A stretch of 64,000 nt of DNA from NCBI GenBank assembly GCA_021030915.1, contig JAGEMR010000150.1:1-64000 (forward strand), read 5' to 3'. Position 1 is the first letter of the stretch. Every line of letters begins with the position of its first letter. A model generated the notes under the pieces. The model saw only the letters and a program-made list of their open reading frames with translations. It was not told where the DNA came from and made no database searches. Positions 1-13,800 of this stretch are shown piece by piece. This DNA comes from Astrothelium macrocarpum (Eukaryota; Ascomycota; Dothideomycetes; Trypetheliales; Trypetheliaceae). The translations under genes and the position numbers were made by a program.

Positions 1-818
1 TGTGGATCACGTTTCGCACGGTCCACCACTTTGCACACTGAATTTTGAGTCCACTCCACGAATTCGTATACGAATTATTCCACCAATATGAAGCCGATTG
101 ATTTAGCAATTAAAATAGCGAATGCGCAAAAACAGTCTAATTATATTCAGATAACAAAATTCTATGAAATTCAGTGTATAACGTTATCACATCGTTATAG
201 AAGAATCAACAAATCTCATATTAAAACGGCTCATAAAATCCAGGTCAAATTTTCACAATATTAAAAAAGTATATTAATTTTATGAATTAATATATTTATA
301 TATCGTGGGATTCTATTCATTATTCGAATAATTCGAAATTTCATTATCAATATTATTAAAAAAAAGATTAGAATGAAATGAATAGACCGTTTCATAAAAT
401 GTCATCAGTCATAATTGAAATCAGTCTTTTTTATCATTTTTGATATTATTCGAAAATGAATAGATAATTATACTGATTTTTAGTTATATTTTGAACTGAT
501 ATGAATAATTAAATTACGTTATTTTATCATTAATATTTTATTAAATCTTTTTTAAAATTATCGAATATAATATTTCATTATATAATATATATAATATAAA
601 TGAAAAAGGTTTTATTATAGGCCAAATAATAAAATACCGCCGTGTATTCAATAGAATAATTTATGAATAAGATCTTTTTTAAAAAATAGATCAGAATGGC
701 TCATATTTATGAATTATTATTCTTATTTCGATCTTCATAAACGGCGAAATTTTATTTCCAACATTTATTTATAATATTCAATTAGATATTATATAAAATT
801 TATAAATTCAATAACGTA

Positions 819-2668
819 CAACACAATTGAGTTGGCCACCCAATTGGATTGGCCACTTTTCCGCATTTTCGTATAACTCAATTTAAATCCATTTTTTTCC
901 CACATTCTATTATGGTTCAAATCTGGAAAGAAAGTGACCTTGTTCTTGTATTTCAGACGTTTCAAAAGAATCCTAAATTAAGTATTTGTCGTGCAGTAAT
1001 TATTTATAAAATTTCTCGTACGATATTTCAAAATCGAAAATACGGAAAATCTTCACAACGCGATATTCAATATTTTCGTCAAAAATTCATTGAATTAAAA
1101 AAACAGATATTCATATGATATATATTTGATCTAAATTCGCGATCATTTCCTCCCCGGTATAATGGTATTGAAGATATGGCAAATCGACTATTATGCGACC
1201 GTAACGTGTCATACATAAATAAAAACTGGATTTCTAATTTCGTATAACGATAATCTGAATTACGCACACGTTTTAATCGTAGAATCGATTATCAGAGAAT
1301 CCAATATGAAGATTCTGACAAATTTCGCGAGTGATTTAACCTCATACGACGTATAATTGACCAATTTGGCATTCAAAAGGGGGATATCTACAACTTTGAC
1401 GAGACGGGGTTTTTGATGGGCCAAATCTCGTCAGAAATGGTTATTATCAGTATTGAAAAACGTGAAAAATCTCATACGATTCAACAGAACAATCGAGAAT
1501 GAATGATAATAATTCAAAATATGGGCACATTGGATTATATCATCCCGCCGTACATTATTATTGCGGATAAAAATCACCTCTTATTTTGATACCAAAATAA
1601 TCCATTATCATATAATTGGATGATTATTATATCAAATAATAATTGGATAATAAATAAACGAGGTCTAGATTGGATTCAATATTTCAATCAATATACTATA
1701 AATCGTACAACGGATACACATCGTCTTCTCATTCTTGATAGACACGAAAGCCACCATTCAATTGATTTTGAATTATTCTGCCAAAAGAATAACATTATCA
1801 TTCTTTATATACCTTCTCATTCATCACATAAATTATAATCATTTGATATAGGCTGTTTTCGCGTATTAAAACGCGCGTACGGCCAAGCAATTGATGATCT
1901 CATATGAACGCATATCACTTATATTTCAAAGGAGGATTTCTTTTCAGCGTTTTATAAAATTTTTCAAACTACTATGACAGAATCAAATGTTCAAGGAGGT
2001 TTTCGAGGAACAGAACTTATATCGTACGACCCAGAATATGTAATTTCACAACTGGATATGAAATTATATACACCTACACCCCCTGGAAGCTCATCTGGAC
2101 CCCCCCTTCCCTGGGAATCAAAGACACCACACAACCCCACTGAAGCGCAATCTCAAAATGAATATATTAGAAACCGAATCGTACGACATCAGAATAACTC
2201 CCCATCTGAACTTTTATCTGTTATCGACCAGTTTTCATATGATACAATTACAATAATGCATCAATTTGCCATTTTGAAGGGAGAGAACCAAACACTTCGT
2301 ATGATAAATCAAAAACTTAACCGACGTCGGAAGATTAAAAAAACCCGTCTATTAGAAGAAGAATCTCTTTTTATACAAAATGGACAGAATCTACAGACTC
2401 AGAAAGGGTCTAAACAGATAATACAGTAAGAAATAGGTGAAAGTGGTAGTCGTACGAGAATGTCAAAAATAGATAAACGACAATATAATAACTACAACAA
2501 ATCTGGGCATAATGCGCGCACCTGTACTGTAATTAAAGATACATCTGAGGAAGAGAATTCTGAATAATGTAAAAAAATTTATATTGTTGTGATTGAGTTA
2601 TTTAAGTTCTTCGTATGAGAGTGCGGAAAAGTGGCCAATCCAATTGGGTGGCCAACTCAATTGTGTTG
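819..2668 (+). mobile_element. Nested Fot1/pogo-type transposon (1,850 bp)
   Basis: The ends are a perfect inverted repeat (caacacaattgagttggcc... at 819, mirrored at 2668), flanked by TA at 817-818 and 2669-2670. The perfect repeat extends through the TA into both flanks (811-865 against 2622-2676, 55 bp), so the target site was itself a palindrome. The TIR contains ttggccac twice, at 832 and 849, exactly 17 bp apart. Coding strand is plus. It was inserted into the older element 1-4021. The TIRs are intact although the interior is heavily C-to-T/G-to-A mutated. Confidence 0.93.
849..2567 (+). pseudogene. Pogo/Fot1-family DDE transposase relic
   Basis: Fragments of a fungal pogo transposase lie in order on the plus strand. 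About 1620-1838 carries the DDE_1 segment with LLILDRHESHHSIDFELFC, containing the second catalytic Asp. 1839-1975 continues it after a stop, with FDIGCFRVLKRAYGQAIDD. 1974-2429 is the C-terminal region, rich in polar residues. About 2480-2567 ends with a zinc-knuckle remnant GHNARTC, a hallmark of these transposases. Many TAA/TAG stops and frame breaks before 1600 show it is dead. The third acidic residue and the CCHC cysteines are partly lost. The mutation bias (TpA enrichment) fits RIP. Family assignment is confident; exact exon limits are not recoverable. Confidence 0.88.
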
Positions 2669-4021
2669 TACGTTATATAAATTCTATTATTCATAAATAT
2701 AATTTTATATTATCTAAAATAAATTGGATAAATAATTAGATTAGATTAATTTGATTAAAAAAAATATTCGATAAAAATATCAAAAATAAAATTAATAACG
2801 ATTTGAAATAATGAATATTTATTATAAATGGTCATGAATTTTATTTTATTTAAAAATTTTTTAATTATTATTTTAATTAACGAATTATGATAATTATTTA
2901 TTCTTCTTATTCAATTTATCGATTTTAATTATTAAATATGAATTTATTTAAATTATTAATTGAATATTATAATATCGAATTGGATATTTAATTCTAATAT
3001 ATATAAAATTTATTTTTATTAAATAAAATTGATTTTTTTCTATTATTTTGAATAATATATTAAAAAATATTTATAATTAAAAATATTATAAATAAATGAT
3101 TTAAAACAGAATTTCAGTCATTTAATTTATTTATTATATTCAATTAAATTCGTATTCAATATATTAAAAAATATTCAGATTAATTCTCCAATTCAGAATT
3201 TTCAATTATAATCATTATAAAATATTGGAAATAAATTCGTAAATAATTTAATATTAGACTGATATCTTTAGAATATAAAAAGATTGACAAATTTGAAATT
3301 TTCATATTTTAATAAAATATAAACGTCCATCTTTTTAAAATAAAGAATTCGAATTTTAAAAAGATAATTCGAATTCAAAAATAGCGACCGAATATATGAA
3401 AATAACTGAAGATATCTTTTTAATATCGTGAAATAATAATATTCAGTTTTAATAAATTTATATTCGTTCGTGAGTTATAATAGAAGAAGGAGAAGACTGA
3501 AATAATTGAAAAATAATAAAAGGAAATTCAAAAGATATAAAAAGAGGTTGATAAATGAATTGAAGTTGAACGAAAGGTATAGTGAAAACGCGACTGAGAG
3601 GAAATTCAGGAACAGCGAAAGGCTGAATGAATTATTAAAGAATAGCAGAAATAGGAGGCTGCTGAATAATGAGTAGCGAATAAGCAGTTCAAAGGCGAAT
3701 CATAGCGAAAATAGCGAAAATAGTAGAAATAGCGAAAAACGTCAAATAATATTCAAAACGTTATAATCATGAATGCGAAGAATTCAAATAAAATGTAAAT
3801 GAATTCTTATTCAAATCATTTAGAATGTTAAATATAAATTCCATTATATTTCAAAAGTTAAATTTAATGGCTTATTTGACGCGTATGAATTAATATTATT
3901 AAATTCATTTGATTTCATTTTATTATTTGTTGTTATTGTTGAGATAATCTAATTTGAACATTTGGTGGTGAGAATTAATTTGAGGGTGCAAAGTGGTGGA
4001 CCGTGCGAAACGTGATCCACA

Positions 4022-4865
4022 CTCCTAGCCGCTTAATTCCTGTGTCTTGGGACATGACCGCCAATCCGCCTACTCTCCAAGTCGGCTGGGCAGCCGGCAC
4101 AAATGGTCAAAATTATAGAGATAATACCGCGACCAATGCCGACGCCGGAGTAGCATATAAGTTTTCGGACCCAAAAATGCACAGCATCATTTCTTTTATG
4201 CTAGGACACCCCAGAGGACACGGCGTACCACATAGAGTAGCGGGGGCAGTTTGGTGATATGCCACGGCGTGTCAATGTGTTGTACTGCTGTTAGCTCATT
4301 AGCGGATCATTGCTAATCCCTACACGAATCTCTGAATTTATATGTTGCATTTTCCAGCTATAATTGATCTCGACTTCCTGAGATTTGTAGGCCAGTATTT
4401 AGAGGACCTCCACCCGCATCAAGGGGTCGCAGGATGGAGGTGCATTTCAAAAATTTCCCCCACGCTGAAAACGTCATTACGATGCTTTTCCTAAATTGGC
4501 AGATCTCGGCTCTCCCCTGAACCCTAACCCTAGTTCTAGAACTGAACCTCACTTACGAATCACCTGTGTACCGTAATTCTTAGTTCCGAAATCCTTCTCA
4601 ATTGAATGGGTCTAGAGTTAGCTTTGCTTCTTACTGGATTCAATTGCGCTTCCACAATTCGCGATTGCCTGATAGGCGGTGTCCGTAATTCTGCTATGTC
4701 TTGCTAAATAAGATGAACTTCTGGCTATCTCTAGATGCTAGATATCCAGCACAAGATATCGGAAGTGGTTTGCGCGTCTACTTCCAGAATGCTTCGTTAC
4801 ACATTGCACCCGATGATCAACTGTCTTGGTAGCTTCGGTGTGTGTAGATATGACTAGCGTTGAGG
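4022..4865. other. Intergenic stretch between transposon and sidC 3' end
   Basis: Normal base composition starts at 4022. An open frame runs on the plus strand to a stop at 4255-4257, but its only ATG lies in the transposon TIR, so it is not a convincing gene; it could be a 3' fragment of a gene cut by the insertion. The segment nearest 4865 should contain the sidC 3' UTR. I see no RNA gene or other feature. Confidence 0.4.
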
Positions 4866-7800
4866 CTAACCAAGTTCGAGGTCAAGCAATAGACGCCTCA
4901 AGTCCTGAACTATACGTTCTGCCCCACTGATACCCCTTAACATATCCACGGGCCCAAAAATGCCAATATCCAAAGCACCATTCCTGATCGCCACCTCCAC
5001 ATCAATTGAATGCTGAAACTCAAAGTTAGCACATGGTTCGCACGCAAAAACATGTCGTTCAAGCTCACCAAATATGATCCTCTGACCAAATTTTGCTCCA
5101 GCTCGGTGGGCACCGCAAACTCACCTGCCGGCGGCAAAACTACCTCCTTCTTTTCTGCTAAACTTCGGTTGTTGAGTTCTTTCACTCTCAGAAAACGACC
5201 ATTGCTTGTTAACTGGTCTTCCTGTTGCTCTTCATTCTCGGGTAGACTTAGGAAGTTAACAAAGCAATCCAATTTCACACTGCCCTCCGTCCATTTGTCA
5301 ATCTGCCAGAGCCTCACGGCCGAGTTTTCAGCTGTATTTATCACCCGTAGATCATTCTGGATTCGCTTTGCCACTTCAATGGTATCTGCCGAGTGTGAAT
5401 GGACACGCAGAGGCACCAGATTGACAGTCGGAAAGCTTGCCGAATCAGGATTGGGCAAGTGAGCACGATTGGCGAGGTATATGCCAAAGACGACATCGTA
5501 TTCGTATGATGCAGAGGGCGCTTTTGGCTCCTGCTGGAGTGACGCATAAATTCTGGACCATATCGCAAAGAAGATTGCCTGAAAAGATACCCCATCGTTT
5601 CTTGCAAGAGCATCGAGAAGATCTGTAGAGATTGCAGACGGCCTAAAAAGCTCAACCCGGGCTAAACGAGGTGCCGAAGGTTGCAGTAACCTGGGTAATG
5701 GAGAACTGGCTAAGTATTGTGTCCAGAAAGCATTCTGTTTCTGCTGGGCTTCTTGACCACAGCCCAAGGACAAGAACTTGGTGCTTTGCTGGGTCGGATT
5801 AATGTCTTGTGGAATCCCGTTGATGATATTTTCAAGACATTGCCTGAGGAAGGACAAGCTGATTGCATCGTACAAGGCATGATGTATTCGAAGTTTGATA
5901 AGAGCTTTCCTGGCCACGATCTCCACAGAACAATGCATCAGGGGCTGCGCTGCACTTAACATGGTCTGCTGGTCTTTCCCAGATGAAGCAACTTGCGAAG
6001 GAGAGCAATGGGCGTTTTCCTCACGCATGATAATCTGAAGGAGGGGCTGCTGGCTATCGCTAGTGGCGACGAAGCAAGTGCGTAGAGCTGGAATTTGTGC
6101 AACAAGCTTGCTCCACGCCTCGCAAACATATTCGGAGTTCCCACAATTTTCAATCTCCCACATAAACTGAGCAAAGAATGATACACCCTCGGTATTCTGC
6201 CACATAGACAACATATAGTCCTGGCCAGCACTGGTTGGCAGTATCATCTCAATATCATCCGCATTGATCCTTGTGGAGGCCAATAGCTCCCCGAAATTGA
6301 TGTCCTTTAGTGCTGCATCGATTTCGTCCTGCTGATTCGTGACCTCTAATTCTGCCGACTTTTGGCTGCTTGCAATTGCAGCAAGCTCCGTGATGGTGGC
6401 TGCGCGAAGCAAGTCACTGACGTCAAGCTGAACGGCTTGCTTACGAAGCAAAGCCGAAACCTTAATGGCGCTGATAGAATCGAGGCCGAGGTGATAGATC
6501 GACATATCCTTCGTGATATCCTCATACGAAACCTTAGAAACAGTAGAAAGAACGTTCCGAACTTTTAACTCGGTATCAGACCATTGATTGTCCTGTGGAT
6601 CATGCTTTGTCCGAACACCGTTTGTAGTAATATCAGGAATCGCTCTCGGCTGAAATCGATCAAGTGCGCAGACGCTGACTCCATGTTCGTTAAAATGTAG
6701 TGCGGAAGCTGTTGGATCGTTGATCAGGCATTTTGTAACTGCATCAAGGTTTTGCAAAATATTTTCAGTGTCTGTTGCATCAAACACATCGTCGGAACAA
6801 GCCATACGCCAAACCAGAGTGTCATCCATGATCTCCACTTCAATACAGACAGGGTATTCGACATCTGACTTTCCACCAGTAGATCCATATAGCGAGTCAT
6901 GATGCTGGGCGCTTGACAAGCGTCTTTTTTGACAAATGAACAGTGTGTCAAACAACTTCTCGCCATGTGATTGAACGAACTTCTGAATCTTCCGAAGCGG
7001 AAAATGCTGATGGGGCATCATGTCAGTCATTGATTTCTGCATGTATTGTAGCATGTCTTGTCTTGTGCCATGGATTACTGAACGAGCACAAACCGTATTC
7101 ATGGTCGGAAAGATAGCAGATTCAGTGTCAAGACTATCGCGGCCAGAGAGAACAATACCGAAAATAACATCAAGATCACGATACATAGATGCAAGGACGA
7201 ATGTATAGCATGTTGCTCCGAGGGTCTGGACCGTGATGCCCTGTTTTCGACAAAAAGAAATGGCTTGATCTGATGTGACTTGGCTACGAATTTCTCTTCG
7301 GTGTACGATTGGTGGTGACCGAGTTGAAGGTGTCTTTCTATGTGGCATTGCCGATGGAATATATCCAGTAAGCTGACTTCGCCAGAATCTTTCGCTCTCC
7401 TCCGAAACGGAGCTTATGATAGTTTGAAGTGCGCCATACTCTCTTGCATTGACCGTAGGAAGCTCGTTCTCAGAGTAGATTGGACAAGGCTCAACTTGCT
7501 CCAAGCGAATGCTCTCTGTGTAGAGATTATGCACAGTCTCATGCAAAAGCTCGAGACTCCATCCGTCATACATTGCATGAGATAATGATAGGATCAGATA
7601 AACGGACCTGGAGCAGCATGTCACTGTGAGCCTAACTGGGGGCTGCTCAGTAAATGTACTCTGCACGTTTTGTGTAATTCCCTGCAGGATTTTTGTCATA
7701 TTCTCCTCATCCATATCTTCAGTCTCGTCCCATGGGAAAGTTGGATGCTTATGAACCACTTGCACAAAGGTATCATCAATATCAGGATTTGCGATAGGAA

Positions 7801-10800
7801 TAAAGACCGATCGTAACACTGGTATCGCCAGAAAGGCCCTTTCCCACGCCGATCGTAAGTGATTAAGATTGATATTCTTGGATAGCTTCAGGATATCATG
7901 GTTAAAGTAACGATTAAAACCAGAACCGACCATTTCAGACAACATGGCTTCCTGCAGCGGCGTTACGGGAAGAACTCGATCGATTGCTTCTGGGATCTGT
8001 GCGGAACCAAATAGGCACTGAGCAAGTTCAAGTTCTTTGGCTTCTAAGACATTTCTTCTCGCATTCCTCTCGTCAAGAACGCTCTTGGAAGCGGTCTGGA
8101 TCATCCTTGGAATCGTCAAACTCCGCATGATAGAACTCGTTGAAAGGATCATGCCATGTCTTTTTAAACCTGAAGACAATCTTATAGCATCAATGCTATC
8201 CAGACCAAGTTCCAGAATAGAGCAATGTTCATCAACTTGGTTCTCTGCAACTCCTGCTAGTCGTGCAATCTCGGATCTGACAAGACAGGCTTCTTGCGTC
8301 CACTCGAAACCAACGACACCATTTAGCTGGGGTTGGGAGTTTGTAGGCATACTATCCAAAACCCCTTTATTAGTCATGTCCAGCAATCCATTAGTGAGAG
8401 TAGAGATCCTGTCGTCGGGTGCTGCAATCATGCTGTGCAAGATGTCCTTGAATGACAGCAACATCTCCATGCATTTGTTGGTATCGACATAGCGGCCTTG
8501 ACCTACAAGAGTAAAGGTAAAATGTCCGCTCGCTTTGCGTTCTACGTCGAGGGCAAGTGGATAATCGGCGTGTATCTGCCCTTCCAGTTTTCGACTGAAC
8601 AAGTTACTGCTTGGTTCGATTTGGCTAGTTTCCTTCTGAAAGACAAACAAGACTTCGAATAACTGCTGATTTTTCGCTTTGTCACAGCGCTTCAAAATGT
8701 CTCGTAATGGCGTATGTTGATATGGCAATGCTGATGAATTGAAGTCATGACATTTTCTTGCAACTGATCGCCAAGTATCGTCTTCCTGAAGCAACAGAAC
8801 AAAGGGAATGACATTGAAGAGAGGACCGATAACGTGTTCAACATCTGGAAAGTCTATGGTTCTTCCAGAAACAATGTTTCCAAACAGAATTCTATTTCCA
8901 ACGTAAGGCAGTAGTAGACAAGACCACAATGCCTGAAACAGGGCCTGGTCCGTCACTCCGAGGCTTTGACGTACTGTATCAAATCTTTCGGGACAGTTGA
9001 CATCGATTGATACAAGACAATCTGATTTGGAAGGTTCATCAATGAGAGGGCGCAATAAGCCTGGCTTGATAGAGTCTAGGTGTTGAACCCAAAAATCATC
9101 TGCATCATCAACCTTGCAAAGAGGACCATAAGGGAGTGCGTCGTGAAATCTAGGACCGAATTGTAGTTGTCCAGCATTTGCATAGCTATTTGCTACTGCA
9201 CCTAGAAGTAGTTCGATGCTATTGCCATCATATAAGGCATGGAATATGTGCAATGCCATCACAATCTTGGTCGGACAACAAGCCAAGGCAACTTCAAACG
9301 GATCGGCAAAGCGATCTCTATTTTTCTTAATCCATTCAGCGTTACGTTCGGAGATCCATCCGTCGACTTGTTGCTCGCTCTCAACTTTCACTTCAGCCCA
9401 TGGAAAGTTTAGTGGCCGGAGCACCGCTTGCACGTACCCGTCAGTGGTCGGAACAAAACGTGTGCGTAAGATCTGCACCGCATCAAAGATTTTCTTCCAG
9501 GCCAGCTGTAATCTTCCAGGGTCAATTCCATTATCCAATTCAAAGGCAAACGACGTGAGATATATAGGTTTTTCGTTATTGAGCGAACCAGATATGATGC
9601 CTTCTTGCAAGGCTGTGCACGGAGCGAGGCTCTCAATATCCGCCTGATTCACACCCAAAGTCCTGGCTACCGTAACCCGATACTTGTGCTGGCAAGCTAC
9701 AACATTTTGTTTTGCTGCAGTAATCAACCCAACTCGGTTGCTTAATGTCCTGCGGATGAGAGCCTTTGCGAGGGATTGAAAACGAGAATTTCCCATAACG
9801 AGTGAAACACTGGCGTTGTCAAACCCAGCATTTTTTAAGACTCGAGTGAAACCAAGAATCGAGATGGAGTCAAGTCCGAGCTCGAAAATGCTGCTACCAC
9901 GAGAGATCTCCTGATATGAGATTGACAAGAAGTCAGCCAGAATTGTGGCGATTTTATGCTCTGTCTGTGTGAATAGACTTGGGTTCTCCGATCCATGCTG
10001 TCTTAGGTTCTGAAGGTCAGACAAAGACAATCTGCCGAACGTGTCCTGCAGTTTTCGAGCGTCCACTTTGTTATTGACGGTGAGTGGTATCGCTGAAATC
10101 GGAATGAAATAGCTTGGAATCATGTACGATGGGAGCCTCGATTCACATGCTTCCTGCGCGTTCCGGATGCAAGCCGATTGGTCATTAATCACACCTGTAG
10201 ACTCTTCTCTTTGCTCCACGGAGTTTGCGATTGTCATGAAAGTAATCAACTGGTCGCTCTGTTGCTTTGGGTGTTTAAGGACTAAGGTGGCAACATCAGC
10301 TAAATCAGGCAGTGCCTGATGGATTACGTTGTTAATTTCGGCGACTTCTAGTCTCTGCCCACGAAGCTTCACTTGGTCGTCGATTCGGCCAAGAAACATA
10401 AAGCTATCATCATGTAAAAGGCGTACTAAATCCCCTGTTCTGTAGACTCTTTCACCATGCTTCTCGAGAAATGGAAATCGCTCATTCGTCAGCTGTAAAT
10501 TGTTGAGATATCCTTTACCAACGAGTTTACCAGCAACACAAAGCTCGCCTACACCGCCCCGAAGAACTGCATTGTCTGAGTGTGGCCGAATCACGTATGT
10601 GCTTACATTGTCGAATTGTCGGCCAATGTTCGAAGGTTTGCCGGCAGATGGCACCCTGGGGAACATCGTTACCCCGATCGTTGCCTCTGTAGGGCCATAA
10701 CCATTATAGATAACGCCCTCCGGTCCCCAAGCATCGATTATCTCTTGTTTGAGCTGCTCTCCACCAGTGATAAAAACTCCTTTGCTAAGACTAGGGACGT

Positions 10801-13800
10801 CGTCTGGATGTAAAAGTCTTGCAAGACTAGGAGTCAAATCAATGTGAGAAATGCGTAGGCGGCGTATGGTCTCAGCAATGTCTTGGAAAATCAAATCACG
10901 AGGCGCCGAGACAACGCAGATACCTACTGACCAACTCCAAAATTGCTCAAGAACACTGACATCAAAGTGAAAGGATGCAAATTGGAGCCAGCGGGAGTCC
11001 TCGCTCCAATGTCCAGCAAATAGTCTTTGGAACGACAGCATGGCTTGGACAACGTTTTCGTGAGAAATCATGCAACCTTTAGGTCTTCCTGTAGTCCCAG
11101 AGGTGTACAAGCAGTAGCTTAGATCATCTGGTTTGATCTCGGTAGGAAGTCTTACAATATTTGTTGGCCAGCTTTCCAGCCTGCAAGAGTCGAGCTCGAT
11201 TACTTCAATATCGCTACGGTTCGGCAAACTTTCTGCAAGGCTCTTAGTAGTTAGTACGATCTTAGCCTGAGAATCATCAATGATAAAATTCTTTCGAGCA
11301 CCCGGTGCGGTCGGGTCCAAGGCAACAAATGCACATCCAGCCTTGAGTATGCCAATAAAGGCGAAAGATGCTTCCGGGCCTTTGTCAAAACAGGTCGCGA
11401 TGAGCGCTCCAGGCTGCACTGCGCGGCTTTGAAGGAGGTGTGCAACACGGTTCCCTGCCTCATCAATTTGACGATAGTTCCATGCCTGATTACCAGTCTC
11501 ACTCAGAGACGTCGCGAACTCAAGAGCATCTTTCTCGGGACTCTTGCATGCGGTATGTTCAACAAACTCATGAAGTAAGCGAATCTCCGATGGAAGCTCA
11601 CTTTCTCTGGCGGGTATCATGGCCAGAGTCCGGAAGTGATGGTCCTCTTTCTTATCAAATTTGTCGCCTAAACTAGGCAAAAGTGCAACCAAGGCGTTCT
11701 CAACCTGCTCCAGCAAAATCTTCGCTTGTGGTCTTGGCAATATGCTATCCTTAGATGCTATTCGAATAGTCAGACCATTTTCTGGCGTCGACGGTTCGAA
11801 TTCGATTGCAACGGCATAGTTGACGGTAGCTGTCTCATCCTGCACAACCCAGGGGTAGGCAATTGCCACAGGCGAGGCGCTTCGCTTTTGATATGTAAGT
11901 ATTGTATCAAAAAGAGCTCCCTCCGGATGGCCGGTCCATCGATGAACTTTTGCCAAAGGAGTGAATTGATATCGTTGCACTCTAGCATTATAATTGAGCA
12001 TATGATCCAGCAAGCGTGTGGTATCATTCTCGGTATTGCATGGTACCGGCATGGTCGTAATGCATGGGAGCGCAGCGCTCTCGGTTGCTTCGGTCGTCCT
12101 TCCGGAATAGACAACTCCTAATGTGACAGCAGCCTCACCAATATAGCTCGACAATACTTGCGCCCAAGCCACCTGCACGACGGCTTGCATGGTAACTCCG
12201 GTATCACCACAACTTTTTTCTATTTCAGTGAGATTATTAAGACATCTCCTTTCCTCTGTGTAGGAAACACAATTGTGAACAACCAGAGGAGTCAGGTTAG
12301 GGAACCGACTAACTGCCATCTGCCCGGCCATGTCCTTCCAAAATTTACGGTTCTCCTCGCCATCATCACTGCATTTCGTCAGGATTTCCGCCACAGCGGT
12401 ATCCAAAGGCGGAGCGGCCAGAATGTCAGAGCCATTATACACTTTCGCAACGCCATCCATTATATTCTGAAGAAGTTGGGCATCGTAAATTGCATGGTGC
12501 GCCAAAAGCACCAGAGCGCAACTCCCTGAAGAACGATAAACCAAGAGACGCCACGGAAGGCGGTGCAAAGCGCTGAGAATATCTGTCACATTTCTCTCAA
12601 TAGTGGCTTGAAACTGATTTTCGTCCAGGAAATCCTGCCACGGTAAGCCCGACATAAACGGCTGATACTCAATCATGGCCATTGGTACTTGAGCGTGCTT
12701 TATCACAGCGAATCCGGTCCGCAACATAATGTACTTTTCCTGAACAACTCTCCAGGCATCCTTGAGTTGTGGCATTCGTATGTCTCTGGATAATTGCAGC
12801 TTGATTTTGTTAACGTACAGATTGGACTCGGACTTATTTGACTCAATAATGAGACCGGATTGAAGCGGAGTACATGGCCGCACACGACATATGCCGCTCT
12901 CATCTAGATTGTAATCCGTGCAGATGGCAGACTTGAATTGCGTGTCGAAGTGTTCGAGGTCAAATTCGGGTATCGCAGACTCAACTCCGTGCTTTTGTTG
13001 CAGAAATTGTGCGAGCTTAGAACATGTCGAATATTCCATCACCTCCGAGGCGGAAACTGAAAAATCCTTTGCCCTAAGACTTGCGGCGAGTTGAACAGCA
13101 TTAATACTATCGAGTCCAAGTTGATAGATTGTCGTATCTTTGCCGACTTGCTTTTCTGGTCTGTTGGCAAGTCGAGCGATCGCTTCTCGCACTGAGAGCT
13201 CGACATCTGTCCAGGATGAAGGGCCATATTCTTGCACTGGCCCTTTCTTCAGCTCTGAAAGGCCGTTTAGAGCATCTTTCCCAGTTTCGATCTCCTGGTA
13301 TCTGTAATTGGAGAGGCGGCGGGCTGTCTTTCCAGTCCTGTAGAAGGGTTTTCCATATCTGTTAACTGAAGTGGCGCCCTTGTGCCTCACGTTCCCGCTG
13401 TCATTCTCGGAACACAAATCTCCTATTCCCAAGATTGGGACTAGTTCATTATTTTGGTCACAAACTATAAACTTACTCGAAGCCGCGGCATCTTGAATGG
13501 TCCTCGTGTTGGGCAAGCTGCTCACTGCTGATGAAGGAAATTCTATACAGGATCGCAAAGCATCTTCGAAGGCGTCAAAAACATATCGTACATCCTTGGA
13601 ACTTACTGAAGAGCTGCGTAGATTCGGACATAAGAACAAATAATTGTAGAAGAAAGGTATTTGACTTACTTTTGAAAATGCAAGGTGATTCGCAGAGTAT
13701 TTTCGCGATGGTTGGGTATCACTTCTATAACGAGAGGAAAATCCATTTCCCCATAGTCCTCTTCCAAAGACCATATGTCGCTATCTAGGTCTCTAATCGG

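Larger units (their letters stand above)
1..4021. mobile_element. Relic DNA transposon with 36-bp TIRs, A+T-degraded
   Basis: Bases 1-36 and 3986-4021 are a perfect 36-bp inverted repeat (starts tgtggatcacgtttcgcacg), and composition jumps from extreme A+T to normal exactly at 4021. The window starts at or within the left TIR, so the left target duplication cannot be seen. A complete pogo-type element (819-2668) is nested inside; without it the host element is about 2.2 kb. No intact ORF remains. Bases about 3480-3770 read as a Lys/Arg/Glu/Asn-rich degenerate tail on the plus strand, like the charged C-terminus of a transposase. The TIR holds a weak 17-bp-phased doubled motif (positions 10-19 and 27-36, 7 of 10 matching, all mismatches transitions), as in the other elements here. 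Superfamily assignment (Tc1/mariner-pogo) is inference. Confidence 0.85.

Noticed and set aside
13614..13774. Two separate NRPS genes, one starting near 13774
   Set aside because: A 56-bp intron with good GTAAGT and CAG sites joins both frames exactly inside a condensation domain.
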